Positions 41,873-51,212 are shown, counted from the stretch's first letter. The stretch: DNA of 64,000 bases from Amycolatopsis sp. DSM 110486 (GCF_019468465.1 NZ_CP080519.1:1689001-1753000), one strand, 5' to 3'. Translations and numbers: made by a program. The notes: a model not told the origin generated them from the sequence alone.

Positions 41873-42673
41873 ATGCCCACCACCGCTTCCGCCGACGGCA
41901 CCACCCTCGGCTACACCCGCGTCGGCACCGGGCCGTCGCTCGTGCTCGTCGACGGGGCGATGTGTTACCGCGGCTCGACGCCCAACGACGCCATCGCGAA
42001 GGAACTCGCCGGCCGCTTCACCGTCTTCACCTTCGACCGCCGCGGCCGGGGCGAAAGCGGGAACACGCTGCCCTACGACGTGGAGCGCGAGGTGGAAGAC
42101 GTCGCCGCCGTCGTCAAGGAGGCGGGTGGCGAAGCCGGCCTCTTCGGGATCTCCTCGGGAGCCGTGCTCGCGCTCGAAGCAGCACAGCGCGGGGTGCCGA
42201 CGAACAAACTCGCCGTGTACGAGCCGCCGTTCGTCGTCGACGGGTCGCGCAAGCCCCTCGAACGCGACTACACCGAGAAGCTCGAGCAGGCCGTCAAGGA
42301 CGACAACCGAGCGGAAGCCGTCCGCCTCTTCATGCGCGTCGGTGTCGAACTGCCCGCGCCCATGGTCGCGATGATGCGCCTCATGCCCGCGTGGCCGAAG
42401 CTCAAGCGCGTGGCCCACACGCTCCCCTACGACAACGCGGTGATGGACGGCAACCAAGCCGGCCGGCCGCTCCCCGAAGGACGCTGGTCAGGCATCGCCG
42501 CGCCCACACTGGTCATCGACGGTGGCAAGAGTCCCCAGTGGATGCGCGCCGGCGTCTCGCAACTCGCCCGTACCCTGCCGGGCGCCACCTACCGCACTCT
42601 CCCGGGCCAGACCCACCTCGTGAAGGCCAAGGCGCTCGCCCCCGTGCTTGCGGAGTTCTTCACACCTCGCTGA
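41873..42673 (+). CDS. Alpha/beta-fold hydrolase
   Basis: A 266-residue alpha/beta hydrolase. FDRRGRGESGNTLPYDVEREVEDVAAV leads to the nucleophile elbow GISSGAVLALEA (Ser), and the catalytic His is in LPGQTHLVKAKALAPVLAEFF. The cap region is short. AAGGAGG precedes the ATG at about nine bases; the frame extends 26 codons further upstream without an SD. The substrate is unknown. It is followed on the same strand by a HAD phosphatase gene after 32 bases. Confidence 0.92.
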   Translation: MPTTASADGTTLGYTRVGTGPSLVLVDGAMCYRGSTPNDAIAKELAGRFTVFTFDRRGRGESGNTLPYDVEREVEDVAAVVKEAGGEAGLFGISSGAVLALEAAQRGVPTNKLAVYEPPFVVDGSRKPLERDYTEKLEQAVKDDNRAEAVRLFMRVGVELPAPMVAMMRLMPAWPKLKRVAHTLPYDNAVMDGNQAGRPLPEGRWSGIAAPTLVIDGGKSPQWMRAGVSQLARTLPGATYRTLPGQTHLVKAKALAPVLAEFFTPR

Positions 42674-42705
42674 CACCGCGAACGGCCGTACGGCAAGCTG
42701 ACCGG

Positions 42706-43359
42706 GTGGCCACGCGAGCGCTGATCTTCGACTTCGACGGAACGCTGGCCGACACGGAAGCCGCGGTGCTGCAGTCGTGGCAGGAGATGTTCCGCGACCA
42801 CGGCACGGAGCTCCCGCTGGAGGTCTGGCACACCGTGATCGGCACGCAGAACACGGCCGCCACGATGTTCGAGCTGCTGGCCGAGCGCGTCGCGAACATC
42901 GACCCCGAGCAGCTGCGCCCGGGGATGCGCGCCCGCGTCCACCAGCTGCTGGAAGCCGAAGGCCCGCGCGAGGGCGTGCTCGGCTACCTCGACGAAGCCG
43001 CGAGCCGGAACCTCAAGCTCGGCGTCGCGTCCAGCTCCTCGGGCACCTGGGTCCACGGCCAGCTCGCCCGCCTCGGCCTCGCCGAACGGTTCGGATCCGT
43101 CGAGACCGGCGACCGCCACGCCGCCAAACCGCGCCCCGACACCTATCTCGCCGCGCTGGCCACGCTCGACGTCGTGGCCGACCAGGCCATCGCCTTCGAG
43201 GACTCGCCCCACGGCGTCAGCGCCGCCAAGGCCGCGGGCATTCCGACGGTCGCCGTGCCGAACGCCATCACCACCGTGCTCGACTTCGGTCACGCCGACC
43301 TGGTGCTGCCGTCGTTCACGGCCAAACCGCTGGCCGAGGTCCTCGACCTCCTGGGCTAG
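42706..43359 (+). CDS. HAD-superfamily hydrolase (phosphoglycolate phosphatase / beta-phosphoglucomutase-like)
   Basis: A 217-residue HAD-IA hydrolase. Motif I is LIFDFDGTLADTE, motif II is GVASSSS, motif III is the Lys in HAAKPRPDTY and motif IV is AFEDSPHGVSAAKAAG. The alpha-helical cap (residues about 18-80) fits the phosphatase/phosphoglucomutase group. The start is GTG; the open frame upstream overlaps the alpha/beta hydrolase gene and is not coding. The stop overlaps the stop of the convergent NUDIX gene. Confidence 0.92.
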   Translation: MATRALIFDFDGTLADTEAAVLQSWQEMFRDHGTELPLEVWHTVIGTQNTAATMFELLAERVANIDPEQLRPGMRARVHQLLEAEGPREGVLGYLDEAASRNLKLGVASSSSGTWVHGQLARLGLAERFGSVETGDRHAAKPRPDTYLAALATLDVVADQAIAFEDSPHGVSAAKAAGIPTVAVPNAITTVLDFGHADLVLPSFTAKPLAEVLDLLG

Positions 43360-43811
43360 ACCAATTCGGACAGCCGGTCGAGGAACGCCCGCTGCCCCTT
43401 CACGAGCTTCACCCGCGCGTCGTCCAGCCCGAACCACTCGACGCGGTCCACCTCCGGGAACTCCTGCTTGCGCCCCGAGCGCGGCGGCCACTCCAGCTCG
43501 AACGTCCCCGGCACGACCGCCGCCGGGGCCAGGTCCGCCTCCACGGCCCACGCCGTGACGACCTTCCCCGACTGCCGCACGTCACCCAGCGCGAGCCACT
43601 CTCCGTCGGGCGCGGGCAGGCCGAGCTCCTCCGCGAACTCGCGCCGGGCGGCGGCCACCGGCTCCTCGCCGTCCTCGAGCTCGCCCTTGGGCAGCGACCA
43701 TGCGGCCTCGTCCTTCTTTGCCCAGAACGGCCCGCCCATGTGCGCGAGCAGCACCTCGACCTCGTCGCGCCGGCGGAAGAGCAGCAGCCCAGCGCTGTGT
43801 TTGGCAGCCAT
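43356..43811 (-). CDS. NUDIX hydrolase
   Basis: A 151-residue NUDIX protein. The NUDIX box is GELEDGEEPVAAARREFAEELG (catalytic REFAEE in place of the canonical REUxEE), with SAGLLLFRRRDEVEVLLAHMGGPFWAKKDEAAWSLPKG before it. This subgroup hydrolyses (d)NTPs, ADP-ribose or similar pyrophosphates. The start is MAAKHSAG; the longer frame upstream is antisense to the DoxX gene. Confidence 0.93.
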   Translation of the reverse strand: MAAKHSAGLLLFRRRDEVEVLLAHMGGPFWAKKDEAAWSLPKGELEDGEEPVAAARREFAEELGLPAPDGEWLALGDVRQSGKVVTAWAVEADLAPAAVVPGTFELEWPPRSGRKQEFPEVDRVEWFGLDDARVKLVKGQRAFLDRLSELV

Positions 43812-43922
43812 CGCGACAGTCTGCCGGAACCCCTCCGAAAAAGTTTCCGCACCCGTGTCGATCCGCGTCGAGCCGGTTCGACGCATCGGCAAAAGGGAAA
43901 AACACTCGGAGGGAACCGGAAA

Positions 43923-44390
43923 ATGACCACCATCACCCGCACCCAGGCCACCCCGTCCACCGCGTCGGCCACGAAGCCGCAGCTCGTCGAGCGCGTCCGC
44001 CCGATCGTGCTGGCCCTGTTCCGAGTCGTCACGTCCGCCCTGTTCCTGATCCACGGCCTGGCCGGCTTCGGCTTCTTCGGCGGCATCGACGGGCAGGGCG
44101 GGGCCGTGCCGTTCGGCAGCTTCCCCGGCTTCTGGGCCAGCGCGATCGAGGTCGTCGGCGCCGTGCTGATCCTGCTGGGTGTGGCGACGCGACCGGCCGC
44201 GATCGTGCTGTCCGGTGTGATGGCCTACGCCTACTTCACCGTCCACGCGCCGTTGGGCCTGCTGCCGATGCAGAACATGGGCGAGCCGGCCGCGCTGTAC
44301 TCGTGGATCTTCCTGACGATCGCCTTCACCGGTCCGGGCGCGTTCGCCCTGGGCAGCCTGCGAAACCGGGCCGAGAAAGCGCGTCAGTAG
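43923..44390 (+). CDS. DoxX-family membrane protein
   Basis: A 155-residue membrane protein with four hydrophobic segments (VLALFRVVTSALFLIHGLAGFGFFGG, FWASAIEVVGAVLILLGVATR, AAIVLSGVMAYAYFTVHAPL, YSWIFLTIAFTGPGAFALG), typical of DoxX/DoxD-like proteins found in thiosulfate-quinone oxidoreductase-related and stress-protection systems. GGAGGG lies before the ATG. It is divergent from the NUDIX gene and its 3' end overlaps the conservon GTPase gene by seven bases. Confidence 0.92.
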   Translation: MTTITRTQATPSTASATKPQLVERVRPIVLALFRVVTSALFLIHGLAGFGFFGGIDGQGGAVPFGSFPGFWASAIEVVGAVLILLGVATRPAAIVLSGVMAYAYFTVHAPLGLLPMQNMGEPAALYSWIFLTIAFTGPGAFALGSLRNRAEKARQ

Positions 44391-44980
44391 CCCGCGGCCG
44401 CCAGGTCGCTGTACTTCACCACGTGCTCCATGAGGATCGTCAGCACCTGCTTGGTGGACTCCCGCTCACGGGCGTCGCACAGCAACAGGGGAACGTCCGG
44501 GTCGAGGTCCAACGCGGCCCGGACCTCTTCCGTGCCGTAGCGGTACGCGCCGTCGAAGCAGTTCACACCCACGATGAACGGCAGGCCGCGCCGCTCGAAG
44601 AAGTCCACCGCGGCGAAGCACGATTCCAGCCGCCGCGTGTCGGCCAGCACCACGGCACCCAGCGCGCCCTCGGCCAGCTCGTCCCACATGAACCAGAACC
44701 GATCCTGCCCGGGCGTGCCGAACAGGTACAGGATCAGCTCGGGGTTGATGGTGATGCGGCCGAAGTCCAGCGCGACGGTGGTGGTGGTCTTCTGCTCCAC
44801 GCCCGAGAGGTCGTCGACGCCCTCGGAAGCGGTGGTGATCACCTCTTCCGTGCGCAGCGGGGGGACCTCGCTGACCGACCCGACCATCGTGGTCTTGCCG
44901 ACCCCGAACCCGCCGGCGATCAGCACTTTGACCGCGGTCGCGGTCAGCGCGCGCCGGGGTTCAGAGTTTCCGGATGCCAT
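44384..44980 (-). CDS. Conservon GTP-binding protein (CvnD-like)
   Basis: A 198-residue small GTPase-like protein of the actinobacterial conservons. P-loop GGFGVGKTTMVG, G3 region LFGTPGQDRFWFMW, and a G4-like VNCFDG instead of NKxD, a known oddity of this bacterial Rab/Mgl-like family. It is the fourth gene of the kinase-roadblock-DUF742-GTPase operon and overlaps the DUF742 gene by 20 bases. It would act as a switch regulated by the roadblock protein at the membrane. Confidence 0.94.
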   Translation of the reverse strand: MASGNSEPRRALTATAVKVLIAGGFGVGKTTMVGSVSEVPPLRTEEVITTASEGVDDLSGVEQKTTTTVALDFGRITINPELILYLFGTPGQDRFWFMWDELAEGALGAVVLADTRRLESCFAAVDFFERRGLPFIVGVNCFDGAYRYGTEEVRAALDLDPDVPLLLCDARERESTKQVLTILMEHVVKYSDLAAAGY

Positions 44981-45332
44981 CGAGAACCGCCTGGAGTACG
45001 TGTTTGTTCGGGGCTTCGGTCGGTGGTGCAGCGGTGCGGAACAGCACCAGGTTCTGCTCGATCAGATCACTCAGCAGAACCTTGACCACAGGCAGGGGCA
45101 GGTCCACGCGCGCGGCCACCTCGGCGACCGACGTCGGTTTCTGGCACAGGCTCAGGATCTGCGCGTACTCCGGCTCGATCGCGGCCACCTCGCGCGCGGT
45201 GCGCATGGCGACCACGAGCGTGATCAGGTCCAGCCCGAGCGTGTCCGAGCGGGTGCGCCCGCCCGTGACGGCGTAGGAGCGGACCAGCGGCCCGGCCTCG
45301 TCGTCGAACCAGGACTCGTGCCGGCCGCTCAT
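44961..45332 (-). CDS. DUF742 protein (CvnC-like)
   Basis: A 123-residue DUF742 protein with a winged-helix-like core (LVRSYAVTGGRTRSDTLGLDLITLVVAM, then SVAEVAARVDLPLPVVKVLLSDLIEQNLV). It is the third gene of the conservon. The start MSGRHESW is chosen because its ATG overlaps the roadblock gene's TGA (ATGA). The protein probably bridges the roadblock and GTPase components. Confidence 0.94.
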   Translation of the reverse strand: MSGRHESWFDDEAGPLVRSYAVTGGRTRSDTLGLDLITLVVAMRTAREVAAIEPEYAQILSLCQKPTSVAEVAARVDLPLPVVKVLLSDLIEQNLVLFRTAAPPTEAPNKHVLQAVLDGIRKL

Positions 45333-45745
45333 GGCGAGGTCCGCTGGACCACTCCGGCCCGCGGTGCCGCCGTGAGCACCGCGCCGACCCGCTTGACCAT
45401 CAGGTTCATCTCGTACGCCACGAGCCCCATGTCCGCGTCGGCGCTCGCCAGCAGCGCGAGGCACGCGCCGCGGCCGGCGGCCGTCACGAAGAGGAACGCG
45501 TGATCCATCTCCACCATCGTCTGCCGCACGTTGCCGCCGCCGAAGTGACGTCCGGTGCCCCTCGCGAGGCTCTGGAACGCCGAAGCGACCGCCGACAGGT
45601 GCTCACCGTCCTCTTCGGACAGGTTGCTCGACCGGCCGATCAGCAGCCCGTCGGAAGAAAGCACCACTGCCCGCTCGGCACCGGCGACCCGCTTGACGAG
45701 GTCGTCGAGCAACCAGTCGAGCTCGTTGACGCCGTTGTTGGCCAT
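45329..45745 (-). CDS. Roadblock/LC7-domain protein (CvnB-like)
   Basis: A 138-residue roadblock/LC7 protein (WLLDDLVKRVAGAERAVVLSSDGLLIGRS..., HAFLFVTAAGRGACLALLA). The family regulates small GTPases, as MglB does for MglA. The start is the ATG overlapping the kinase stop (TGATG). The long open frame upstream is the antisense-like frame of the kinase's proline-rich tail and is not coding. Confidence 0.95.
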   Translation of the reverse strand: MANNGVNELDWLLDDLVKRVAGAERAVVLSSDGLLIGRSSNLSEEDGEHLSAVASAFQSLARGTGRHFGGGNVRQTMVEMDHAFLFVTAAGRGACLALLASADADMGLVAYEMNLMVKRVGAVLTAAPRAGVVQRTSP

Positions 45746-48165
45746 CAGTCGCGATCTCCGTACCTGTTGTCGTCGTAGTCGACTTCCGTCTCCCGGGCGC
45801 GCCGGGTGCCCTGCTGGAACGCCGTGAGGCGGTTGCGGGCGAGTTCCGGCGTGTCCTCCCGGGCATCCTGGAGCTCGTGCGCCGGACGGTCCTCGCGCAG
45901 CTGGGGCACGAGGTTCTGCTGACGCCGGCGCTGAGGCAGCGCCGGGCGTCCGGGTGCTTCCGGCCGGTGCGGCTGCTGGGGGCGGCCGTTCTCCGGTGCC
46001 GGCCGCGGCTCGTGCGCGGGCCACGCCGGCTGGGGCGGGCGAGGCGGCCGGGCGGCACGCGGCGGAGCGGGCTGCTCGACCGGCGGCGCGGGCGGCTCGT
46101 ACGCGGGCTGTTCCACCGCCGCGACCGGAGCCGGCTCGGGACGCAACCGGGCCGCCCGCCGGCCGACGCGGCTCATGCGCACCGGGTCCTGCACCGGCCG
46201 CTCGGGCACCGGCGCCGGGGCCTGCTCCTCGGCGACGTCCGGCGCCGCCTCGGCCAGCGGGGCCAGCAGATCCCTGCGCACCAGCACGATCGCGCGTGTG
46301 CCGCCGTAGGCCGACTCCCGCAGGTGCACGGAGATGCCGTGGCGCGACGCGAGCCGCGCGACCACGAACAGGCCCAGCCGGGGCTCGTCCGACAGCGCCA
46401 TGATCCCGAAGTCCGGCGGGTCGGCGAGCATCGCGTTGAACTCGTCCGACTGCTCCTTCTCCAGCCCGAGGCCCTGGTCCTCGACCTCGATCACCACACC
46501 CTTGCCGACGATGTTGCCGCGCAGCTCGACGCGCGCCTCGGGCGGCGAGAACGACGTCGCGTTGTCGATCAGCTCCGCCAGCAGGTGCACGAGGTCGCCG
46601 ACCACCGGCCCGCGCACGGCGATCGACGGCAGCGCGGCCGTCTTCACGCGCGAGAAATCTTCGGTCTCGGCCGCCGCGCCCCGCACCAGCTCCGCCAGGC
46701 CGACGGGGTTGCGCCACTGCCGGCCGGGCTGGCCACCGCCGAGGATGATCAGGTTCTCGGCGTTGCGACGGGCGCGCGTGGACAGGTGGTCGAGCTGGAA
46801 GAGCGTGTCCAGCTGGTCCGGGTCCTCCTGCTTGCGCTCGGCCGCGTCGAGCACCTTCAGCTGCCGGTGCACGATGACCTGGCTGCGGTGGGCGATGTTG
46901 AGGAACACCGTCTTGGTGCCCTCCCTCGTCTTCGCCTCTTCGACCGCGGCGGCGATGGCCGCCTGCTGTGCCTTGTTGAACGCCTCGGCGACCTCGCCGA
47001 TCTCGTCGTCACCGTGGTCGAGGAAGTGCCCGCCCTCCTCGAGGTCCACGGGTTCGCCCGCCCGCACGCGCTCCACCAGCTCCGGCAGCCGGACCTCGGC
47101 CGCGTCGAGCGTGTCCTCCCGCAGCCGCGCGAGGCGCGCGATGAACCGGCGCGACAGGCGCAGTGCGATGAGCACCACGATGATCGCGATGAGCACCGCG
47201 GCGGCGCCGGCGATGATCGAGTTGGTGAGCGTGGTGTCGGCGTCGGCGATCGCCGCGTTGGTGGCGGCCGCGCTCTGCGTCACGAACATCGTCATCAACG
47301 TGGTGGCGACCTGGTGCGCGGCGTCGCGCCACTGCTGCTGCGGCACGGGCAGCTGCTTTTCGCCCGCCAGGAACGCGTTTTCGACCTGCGTGACGGTGCG
47401 CCAGTCCGGTCCGGCCACGAGCTTGTCGTAGCTCGCGCGCACCTGCGGCAGCATCTGCGGCACGGACTGTTCCAGCTGCGCGTGATACGCGCCGATCTGC
47501 CCGATGTACGCGCGCTGCTCGTCGCCGTTCAGGCCGCCCGAGGCGAGCCCGGCCGCCGACAGGGCGTCGCTGCGCTGCATCTCCTCGGCGGCGTTGAAGA
47601 TCGGGATCGCCGACAGGCGCGCGAACGCGTTCTCCGCACCGCGCGCGGCCTGCGCGAGCCCGGCGACGCCCTGCGTGAACTGGTCGATGATCTGGTTGTA
47701 GAAGGTGAACGTCTGCAGCAGCGGCAGCTGCCCCGCGTCCACCTGCTGACGCACCTGCGGCACCTTCGAGTACAGCCCGGCGAACGTGGCGATGTTCTGC
47801 TTCACGCTCGCGGGCACGGTGTCGTCGTCGGCGAAGTTGCCTTCGAGGATCGAGCTGATCTGCGCGGCCGCCGCATCGGTCTTCGGCCGCGCGGCCTGCA
47901 GCGCCTGACGCGCGCCGCTCTGCCCGGCGAGCAGGCTCATCGACAGCTGCCGCTCCTGCTCGGCGGCGACGATGAACGGGATGCCCGGGCCTTCCGAACT
48001 GCGGATCTTCCGCGCGTAGTCGCGCGCCTGCAGCGCGTCGGTGATCAGGTAGCCGGCTAGCGCGACGCCGACGATCAGGAGAGCGAGACTCGGAATCAAC
48101 GCGATCGCGAGCACGCGTGATCGAATCGACGAGCCGCGGTTGCGACGAACAGAATTCTGCTTCAC
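45745..48165 (-). CDS. Sensor histidine kinase with nitrate/sulfite-sensing-type domain (CvnA-like)
   Basis: An 806-residue membrane kinase, first gene of the conservon. Two transmembrane helices (residues about 18-42 and 315-340) flank an extracellular all-helical NIT-type sensor. A HAMP-like segment follows, then a divergent phosphoacceptor helix (LNIAHRSQVIVHRQLKVLDAAE) and an HATPase domain with N box ELIDNATSFSPPEA and EDQGLGL. The last ~170 residues are a proline/arginine-rich disordered tail. Conservons sense extracellular cues and signal through the roadblock/GTPase pair rather than a response regulator, and none is adjacent here. Confidence 0.94.
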   Translation of the reverse strand: MKQNSVRRNRGSSIRSRVLAIALIPSLALLIVGVALAGYLITDALQARDYARKIRSSEGPGIPFIVAAEQERQLSMSLLAGQSGARQALQAARPKTDAAAAQISSILEGNFADDDTVPASVKQNIATFAGLYSKVPQVRQQVDAGQLPLLQTFTFYNQIIDQFTQGVAGLAQAARGAENAFARLSAIPIFNAAEEMQRSDALSAAGLASGGLNGDEQRAYIGQIGAYHAQLEQSVPQMLPQVRASYDKLVAGPDWRTVTQVENAFLAGEKQLPVPQQQWRDAAHQVATTLMTMFVTQSAAATNAAIADADTTLTNSIIAGAAAVLIAIIVVLIALRLSRRFIARLARLREDTLDAAEVRLPELVERVRAGEPVDLEEGGHFLDHGDDEIGEVAEAFNKAQQAAIAAAVEEAKTREGTKTVFLNIAHRSQVIVHRQLKVLDAAERKQEDPDQLDTLFQLDHLSTRARRNAENLIILGGGQPGRQWRNPVGLAELVRGAAAETEDFSRVKTAALPSIAVRGPVVGDLVHLLAELIDNATSFSPPEARVELRGNIVGKGVVIEVEDQGLGLEKEQSDEFNAMLADPPDFGIMALSDEPRLGLFVVARLASRHGISVHLRESAYGGTRAIVLVRRDLLAPLAEAAPDVAEEQAPAPVPERPVQDPVRMSRVGRRAARLRPEPAPVAAVEQPAYEPPAPPVEQPAPPRAARPPRPPQPAWPAHEPRPAPENGRPQQPHRPEAPGRPALPQRRRQQNLVPQLREDRPAHELQDAREDTPELARNRLTAFQQGTRRARETEVDYDDNRYGDRD

Positions 48166-48626
48166 CGTGGTCCGTTTTCCTTCCGGCAGTACAAGGTATT
48201 CGGGTCTCCCAGGGTTTTCTCACCCGGTTCCGACCAGCCGGATCAACTCACCGTGGTCCATCGCCCGCGACGACGTTAGGCAGGCCGGGCAGACACGTCA
48301 AGTCCGGATGCGAATCCAGGTCACGTTCCCGTGATCCACTCACAACTTCCCGCGGTACTTTGGAAAATCCGCCACGCTAAGGGTGAGCTTGGTCGCACGA
48401 GTAATGGGCCGGACGGCGGTGCCGCCGCGACCTGCAACGCGCTATCGGCGAGGTGATCGACGCGTGAGGAACACGAAATCATTCGGTGAGGTCCATCACG
48501 GAAGGCACGGACAGTCCGTGACGGTCACCTTACGCGCGGCCCTGAACTCCACGCGAGGACGAAAAGGCGTGAAATGGACTACACCGGCCGCGGAATCGCT
48601 GTTCGCACCGGCGCGATTACCACTTT
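48166..48626. other. Gene-free region upstream of the conservon
   Basis: About 460 bases with no supportable gene; the frames present lack SD sequences and recognisable translations. It should hold the conservon promoter. The only clear element is the 11-bp palindrome GTGAC-G-GTCAC at 48518-48528. Confidence 0.5.
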
Positions 48627-48950
48627 TCAGCGCCGAACGCCGTTCGGATGCGAGTCGCCGTCGCGGTGCAGGATCAAGCGCGGCACGTCGGGCCAGTCGG
48701 GGTCGTCTTCGTGGTCGGCCCGGCGAGCGGAGCCGCCGGGCCGGCCCCGGCGGAGGAGGTCGTGCAGCATCTCCCGGCACGCCCAGCCGAGCACGGCCAC
48801 GGAGCAGACCAGCACCAGCACGAGCACCGACTCCACCGGGAAGCGCACGAACAGGTCGCCGAATTCGGCGAGCAGAATTCCGATGATTACCCCGACCAGG
48901 AGTGTGCCGACATACGAAATCGGCACCTCGCGAACCCGTGCACCGGCCAT
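48627..48950 (-). CDS. Small two-helix membrane protein
   Basis: A 107-residue hypothetical protein starting at MAGARVREVP. Two membrane helices (YVGTLLVGVIIGILLAEFGDLF and VESVLVLVLVCSVAVLGWAC) are followed by a charged cytoplasmic tail. No named family recognised; the layout resembles small actinobacterial integral membrane proteins of unknown role. It stands alone between the conservon and the kynureninase gene. Confidence 0.65.
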   Translation of the reverse strand: MAGARVREVPISYVGTLLVGVIIGILLAEFGDLFVRFPVESVLVLVLVCSVAVLGWACREMLHDLLRRGRPGGSARRADHEDDPDWPDVPRLILHRDGDSHPNGVRR

Positions 48951-49168
48951 CGCCGCCCCCTTCGCCCGGCAACCGCGCCGACGTTTCCCCGTGCCGCACG
49001 AGCACGGGATCGCGCCGGTCCGCGGTGCGCCCACCAGCGGAAAAGCAGGGTCCGATCATAGCGGGCAACCACGCGGAACTGTCCCGGTCGCTCACCCGAA
49101 GGGGCTATGCGTGGATCCATTCAGCCACGAAAACCGCGATTTTCCGTGAATTCAGTTCGCCTTTTCGT

Positions 49169-50335
49169 TCAGCTCAGCTCATGCAACGCCGTGACTGCGC
49201 GCAGCACTTCCTCGTACCTCGCGTAGAGCGGCGCGAGCCCGAACCTCAGCACGTCGGGCGGACGGAAATCGCCGAGCACGCCGCGTTCGTGCAACGCCGC
49301 CATGGTCCGTGGCGCGTCCGGCACCCGCACCGAAATCTGGTGGCCGCGCGCGTGGTCGCGCGGCGTCGGCACGTCGGCGCCGGGCAGCAGTACGTCGAGG
49401 CAGCGCAGGAAGAAATCGCCCAGTGCCAAGCCTTTCGCCCGCAACACGGCAAGATCGACGTCGTCCCACACGTCCAGCGCGGCGTCGAGCGCGAGCAGCG
49501 ACAGGATGTCCGGAGTGCCTGCCCGCGCCCGCGAAATCCCCGCGCCCGCGCGGTAGCCGGCCTCCATCGCGAACGGGTCGGCGTGCCCGGCCCAGCCCGC
49601 GAGCGGTTGGTCGAACGACTCCTGGAGCCGGCTCGCGACGTAGACGAACGCGGGCGCGCCCGGCCCGCCGTTGAGGAACTTGTAGGTGCAGCCCACCGCG
49701 TAGTCGACCTCGTGCTCGTCGAGCCGCACCTCGATCGCGCCGACGCTGTGGCAGAGGTCCCAGACGACGGCGGCGCCGGCCGCGTGCGCGGCGGCGGTGA
49801 TCGCGCCCATGTCGTGCAGCCGGCCCGACACGTAGTCGACGTGGTTCACGAGCACCGCCGCCGTCGCCTCACCGCACGCGGCGGGCAGCTCGGCGACCGG
49901 CACGCGCCGCACGGCGTGTCCGGTGAGGCCCCCGACCTGCTCGGTGACGTAACCGTCGGTCGGGAACGTCGCGGCGTCGAGCAGGATCTCGCTGCGGCCC
50001 GGGTTCGCGCGCACGGCGGCGACGAGCACCTTGAACAGGTCGACACTCGTCGAGTCGGCGACCACGACCTGCCCGGGCGCCGCGCCGACGAGCGGCGCGA
50101 TGCGCATCCCGACCCGCTCCGGCGCGTCCCACCAGCCGTCGGTCCACGACCGGATCAGCCGGCCGCCCCATTGCTCGCGGACCACGTCGGCGAGCCGCTG
50201 CGCGACGTGCCTCGGCGGTGCGCCGAGAGAGTTGCCGTCGAAGTACGCGACGGCCGGGTCCAGGTCGAACTCCGCGCGCTTGGCGGCCAGCGGGTCGGCG
50301 GCGTCGAGCTCGGCCGCTTCTTCGGCGAGGGTCAT
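49169..50335 (-). CDS. kynU: Kynureninase
   Basis: A 388-residue PLP enzyme of the kynureninase family, cleaving kynurenine or 3-hydroxykynurenine to (3-hydroxy)anthranilate and alanine. Visible are YFDGNSLGAPP, the PLP-ring segment NHVDYVSGRLHDM, the pyridine-N-binding Asp in WDLCHSVGAIEV, the Schiff-base lysine in GCTYKFLNGGPGAP and the C-terminal RFGLAPLYARYEEV. The length is slightly short of the usual ~410. The start is the ATG that overlaps the upstream TenA-like gene's stop (ATGA); the frame further upstream is not coding. Confidence 0.95.
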   Translation of the reverse strand: MTLAEEAAELDAADPLAAKRAEFDLDPAVAYFDGNSLGAPPRHVAQRLADVVREQWGGRLIRSWTDGWWDAPERVGMRIAPLVGAAPGQVVVADSTSVDLFKVLVAAVRANPGRSEILLDAATFPTDGYVTEQVGGLTGHAVRRVPVAELPAACGEATAAVLVNHVDYVSGRLHDMGAITAAAHAAGAAVVWDLCHSVGAIEVRLDEHEVDYAVGCTYKFLNGGPGAPAFVYVASRLQESFDQPLAGWAGHADPFAMEAGYRAGAGISRARAGTPDILSLLALDAALDVWDDVDLAVLRAKGLALGDFFLRCLDVLLPGADVPTPRDHARGHQISVRVPDAPRTMAALHERGVLGDFRPPDVLRFGLAPLYARYEEVLRAVTALHELS

Positions 50336-51039
50336 GCCGGGAACTCGTCGGCGAGGGTGTCCCAGAACATCAGCTCGTAGCTCTGGAACAGCCGGGCGTA
50401 CGTCCGCGCGCGATCCGCGTCGAGCCGCCCGGCGTCGAGCCCGGCCTGGATCGCGGCGAGCGCCTGCTCTTCGATTTCCGGGACGTCGGCGGCGAAGAAG
50501 TCGAAGAACGCGCACGCGTCGTCGGAGAAGCCGCCGTCCTCAAAACAGTAGTGCTCACGCATCCCCGCGGCGATGGCGGCGCAGTACCGGCCCCACGCGG
50601 TGAAGTTCGCGAAGATCGCGACGGCGACTTCAGCCGCTTCGCCATTCAGCGCCAGCCAAGCGAAGTACGCCGGATATGCCTGACAACCCGCACGCGGCAA
50701 CTCGGTCCCCGGATCATCTCCGGCCGCCGCCGCCAACGCGTCGAGCTTGCCCAGCGCGAGCTGCTCCCCCGGCGCGAGGCCACCGAAGAACTCGCGCGCC
50801 CGCGGTTCGTCGGCGCGGGCGGCCAGCGCGTGGAAGCTGCGCCAGTCGCTGCGCACGATCCATCGCTCCTCGGCGGCGATCGCGGCGAACACCTCGCGCG
50901 GTGCACGGCCGGACACGACGAGCGGCACGAGCCGGTTGTCGTCGTCGCGCGGCGCGAGCTCGCGCTGGATCGCACTCAGCAGTTCACGAGCGGACTGATC
51001 ACGAGCGGGCACAGGCTCTCCTTCGGCGGGGGCTTCCAT
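50332..51039 (-). CDS. TenA / heme-oxygenase-like fold protein, coupled to kynureninase
   Basis: A 235-residue all-helical protein of the TenA/PqqC/heme-oxygenase-like superfamily (EERWIVRSDWRSFHALAARA, AYPAYFAWLALNGEAAEVAVAIFANFTAWGRYCAAIAAG, LFQSYELMFWDTLADE). The cysteine in WGRYC is near where TenA has its nucleophile, but the thiaminase active site is not fully recognisable, and such proteins also include di-iron oxidases and regulators. It is translationally coupled upstream of kynU, so a role in tryptophan or kynurenine metabolism, or in a natural-product pathway using anthranilate, is plausible. Confidence 0.82.
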   Translation of the reverse strand: MEAPAEGEPVPARDQSARELLSAIQRELAPRDDDNRLVPLVVSGRAPREVFAAIAAEERWIVRSDWRSFHALAARADEPRAREFFGGLAPGEQLALGKLDALAAAAGDDPGTELPRAGCQAYPAYFAWLALNGEAAEVAVAIFANFTAWGRYCAAIAAGMREHYCFEDGGFSDDACAFFDFFAADVPEIEEQALAAIQAGLDAGRLDADRARTYARLFQSYELMFWDTLADEFPA

Positions 51040-51212
51040 TCAAGCAGGATCCGCCGAAGTGGATCTTTTGCTCGAGGCGTGAGGAATAGACCGTTTTGCG
51101 TAGTTCACGGTCAGGTCCACGCAGGCACGCGGAGTGGCCGCGATTCTCTATCCACACCGGCCGGGAGCCCCTACAGTGGTCGGTCATCCGCACCACTGGA
51201 GGAGGGCCAGCG

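Noticed and set aside
48383..48886. A 167-codon plus-strand frame upstream of the small membrane protein
   Set aside because: Arg/Ser/Pro-rich shadow of the minus-strand membrane-protein gene, with no SD and no domain.
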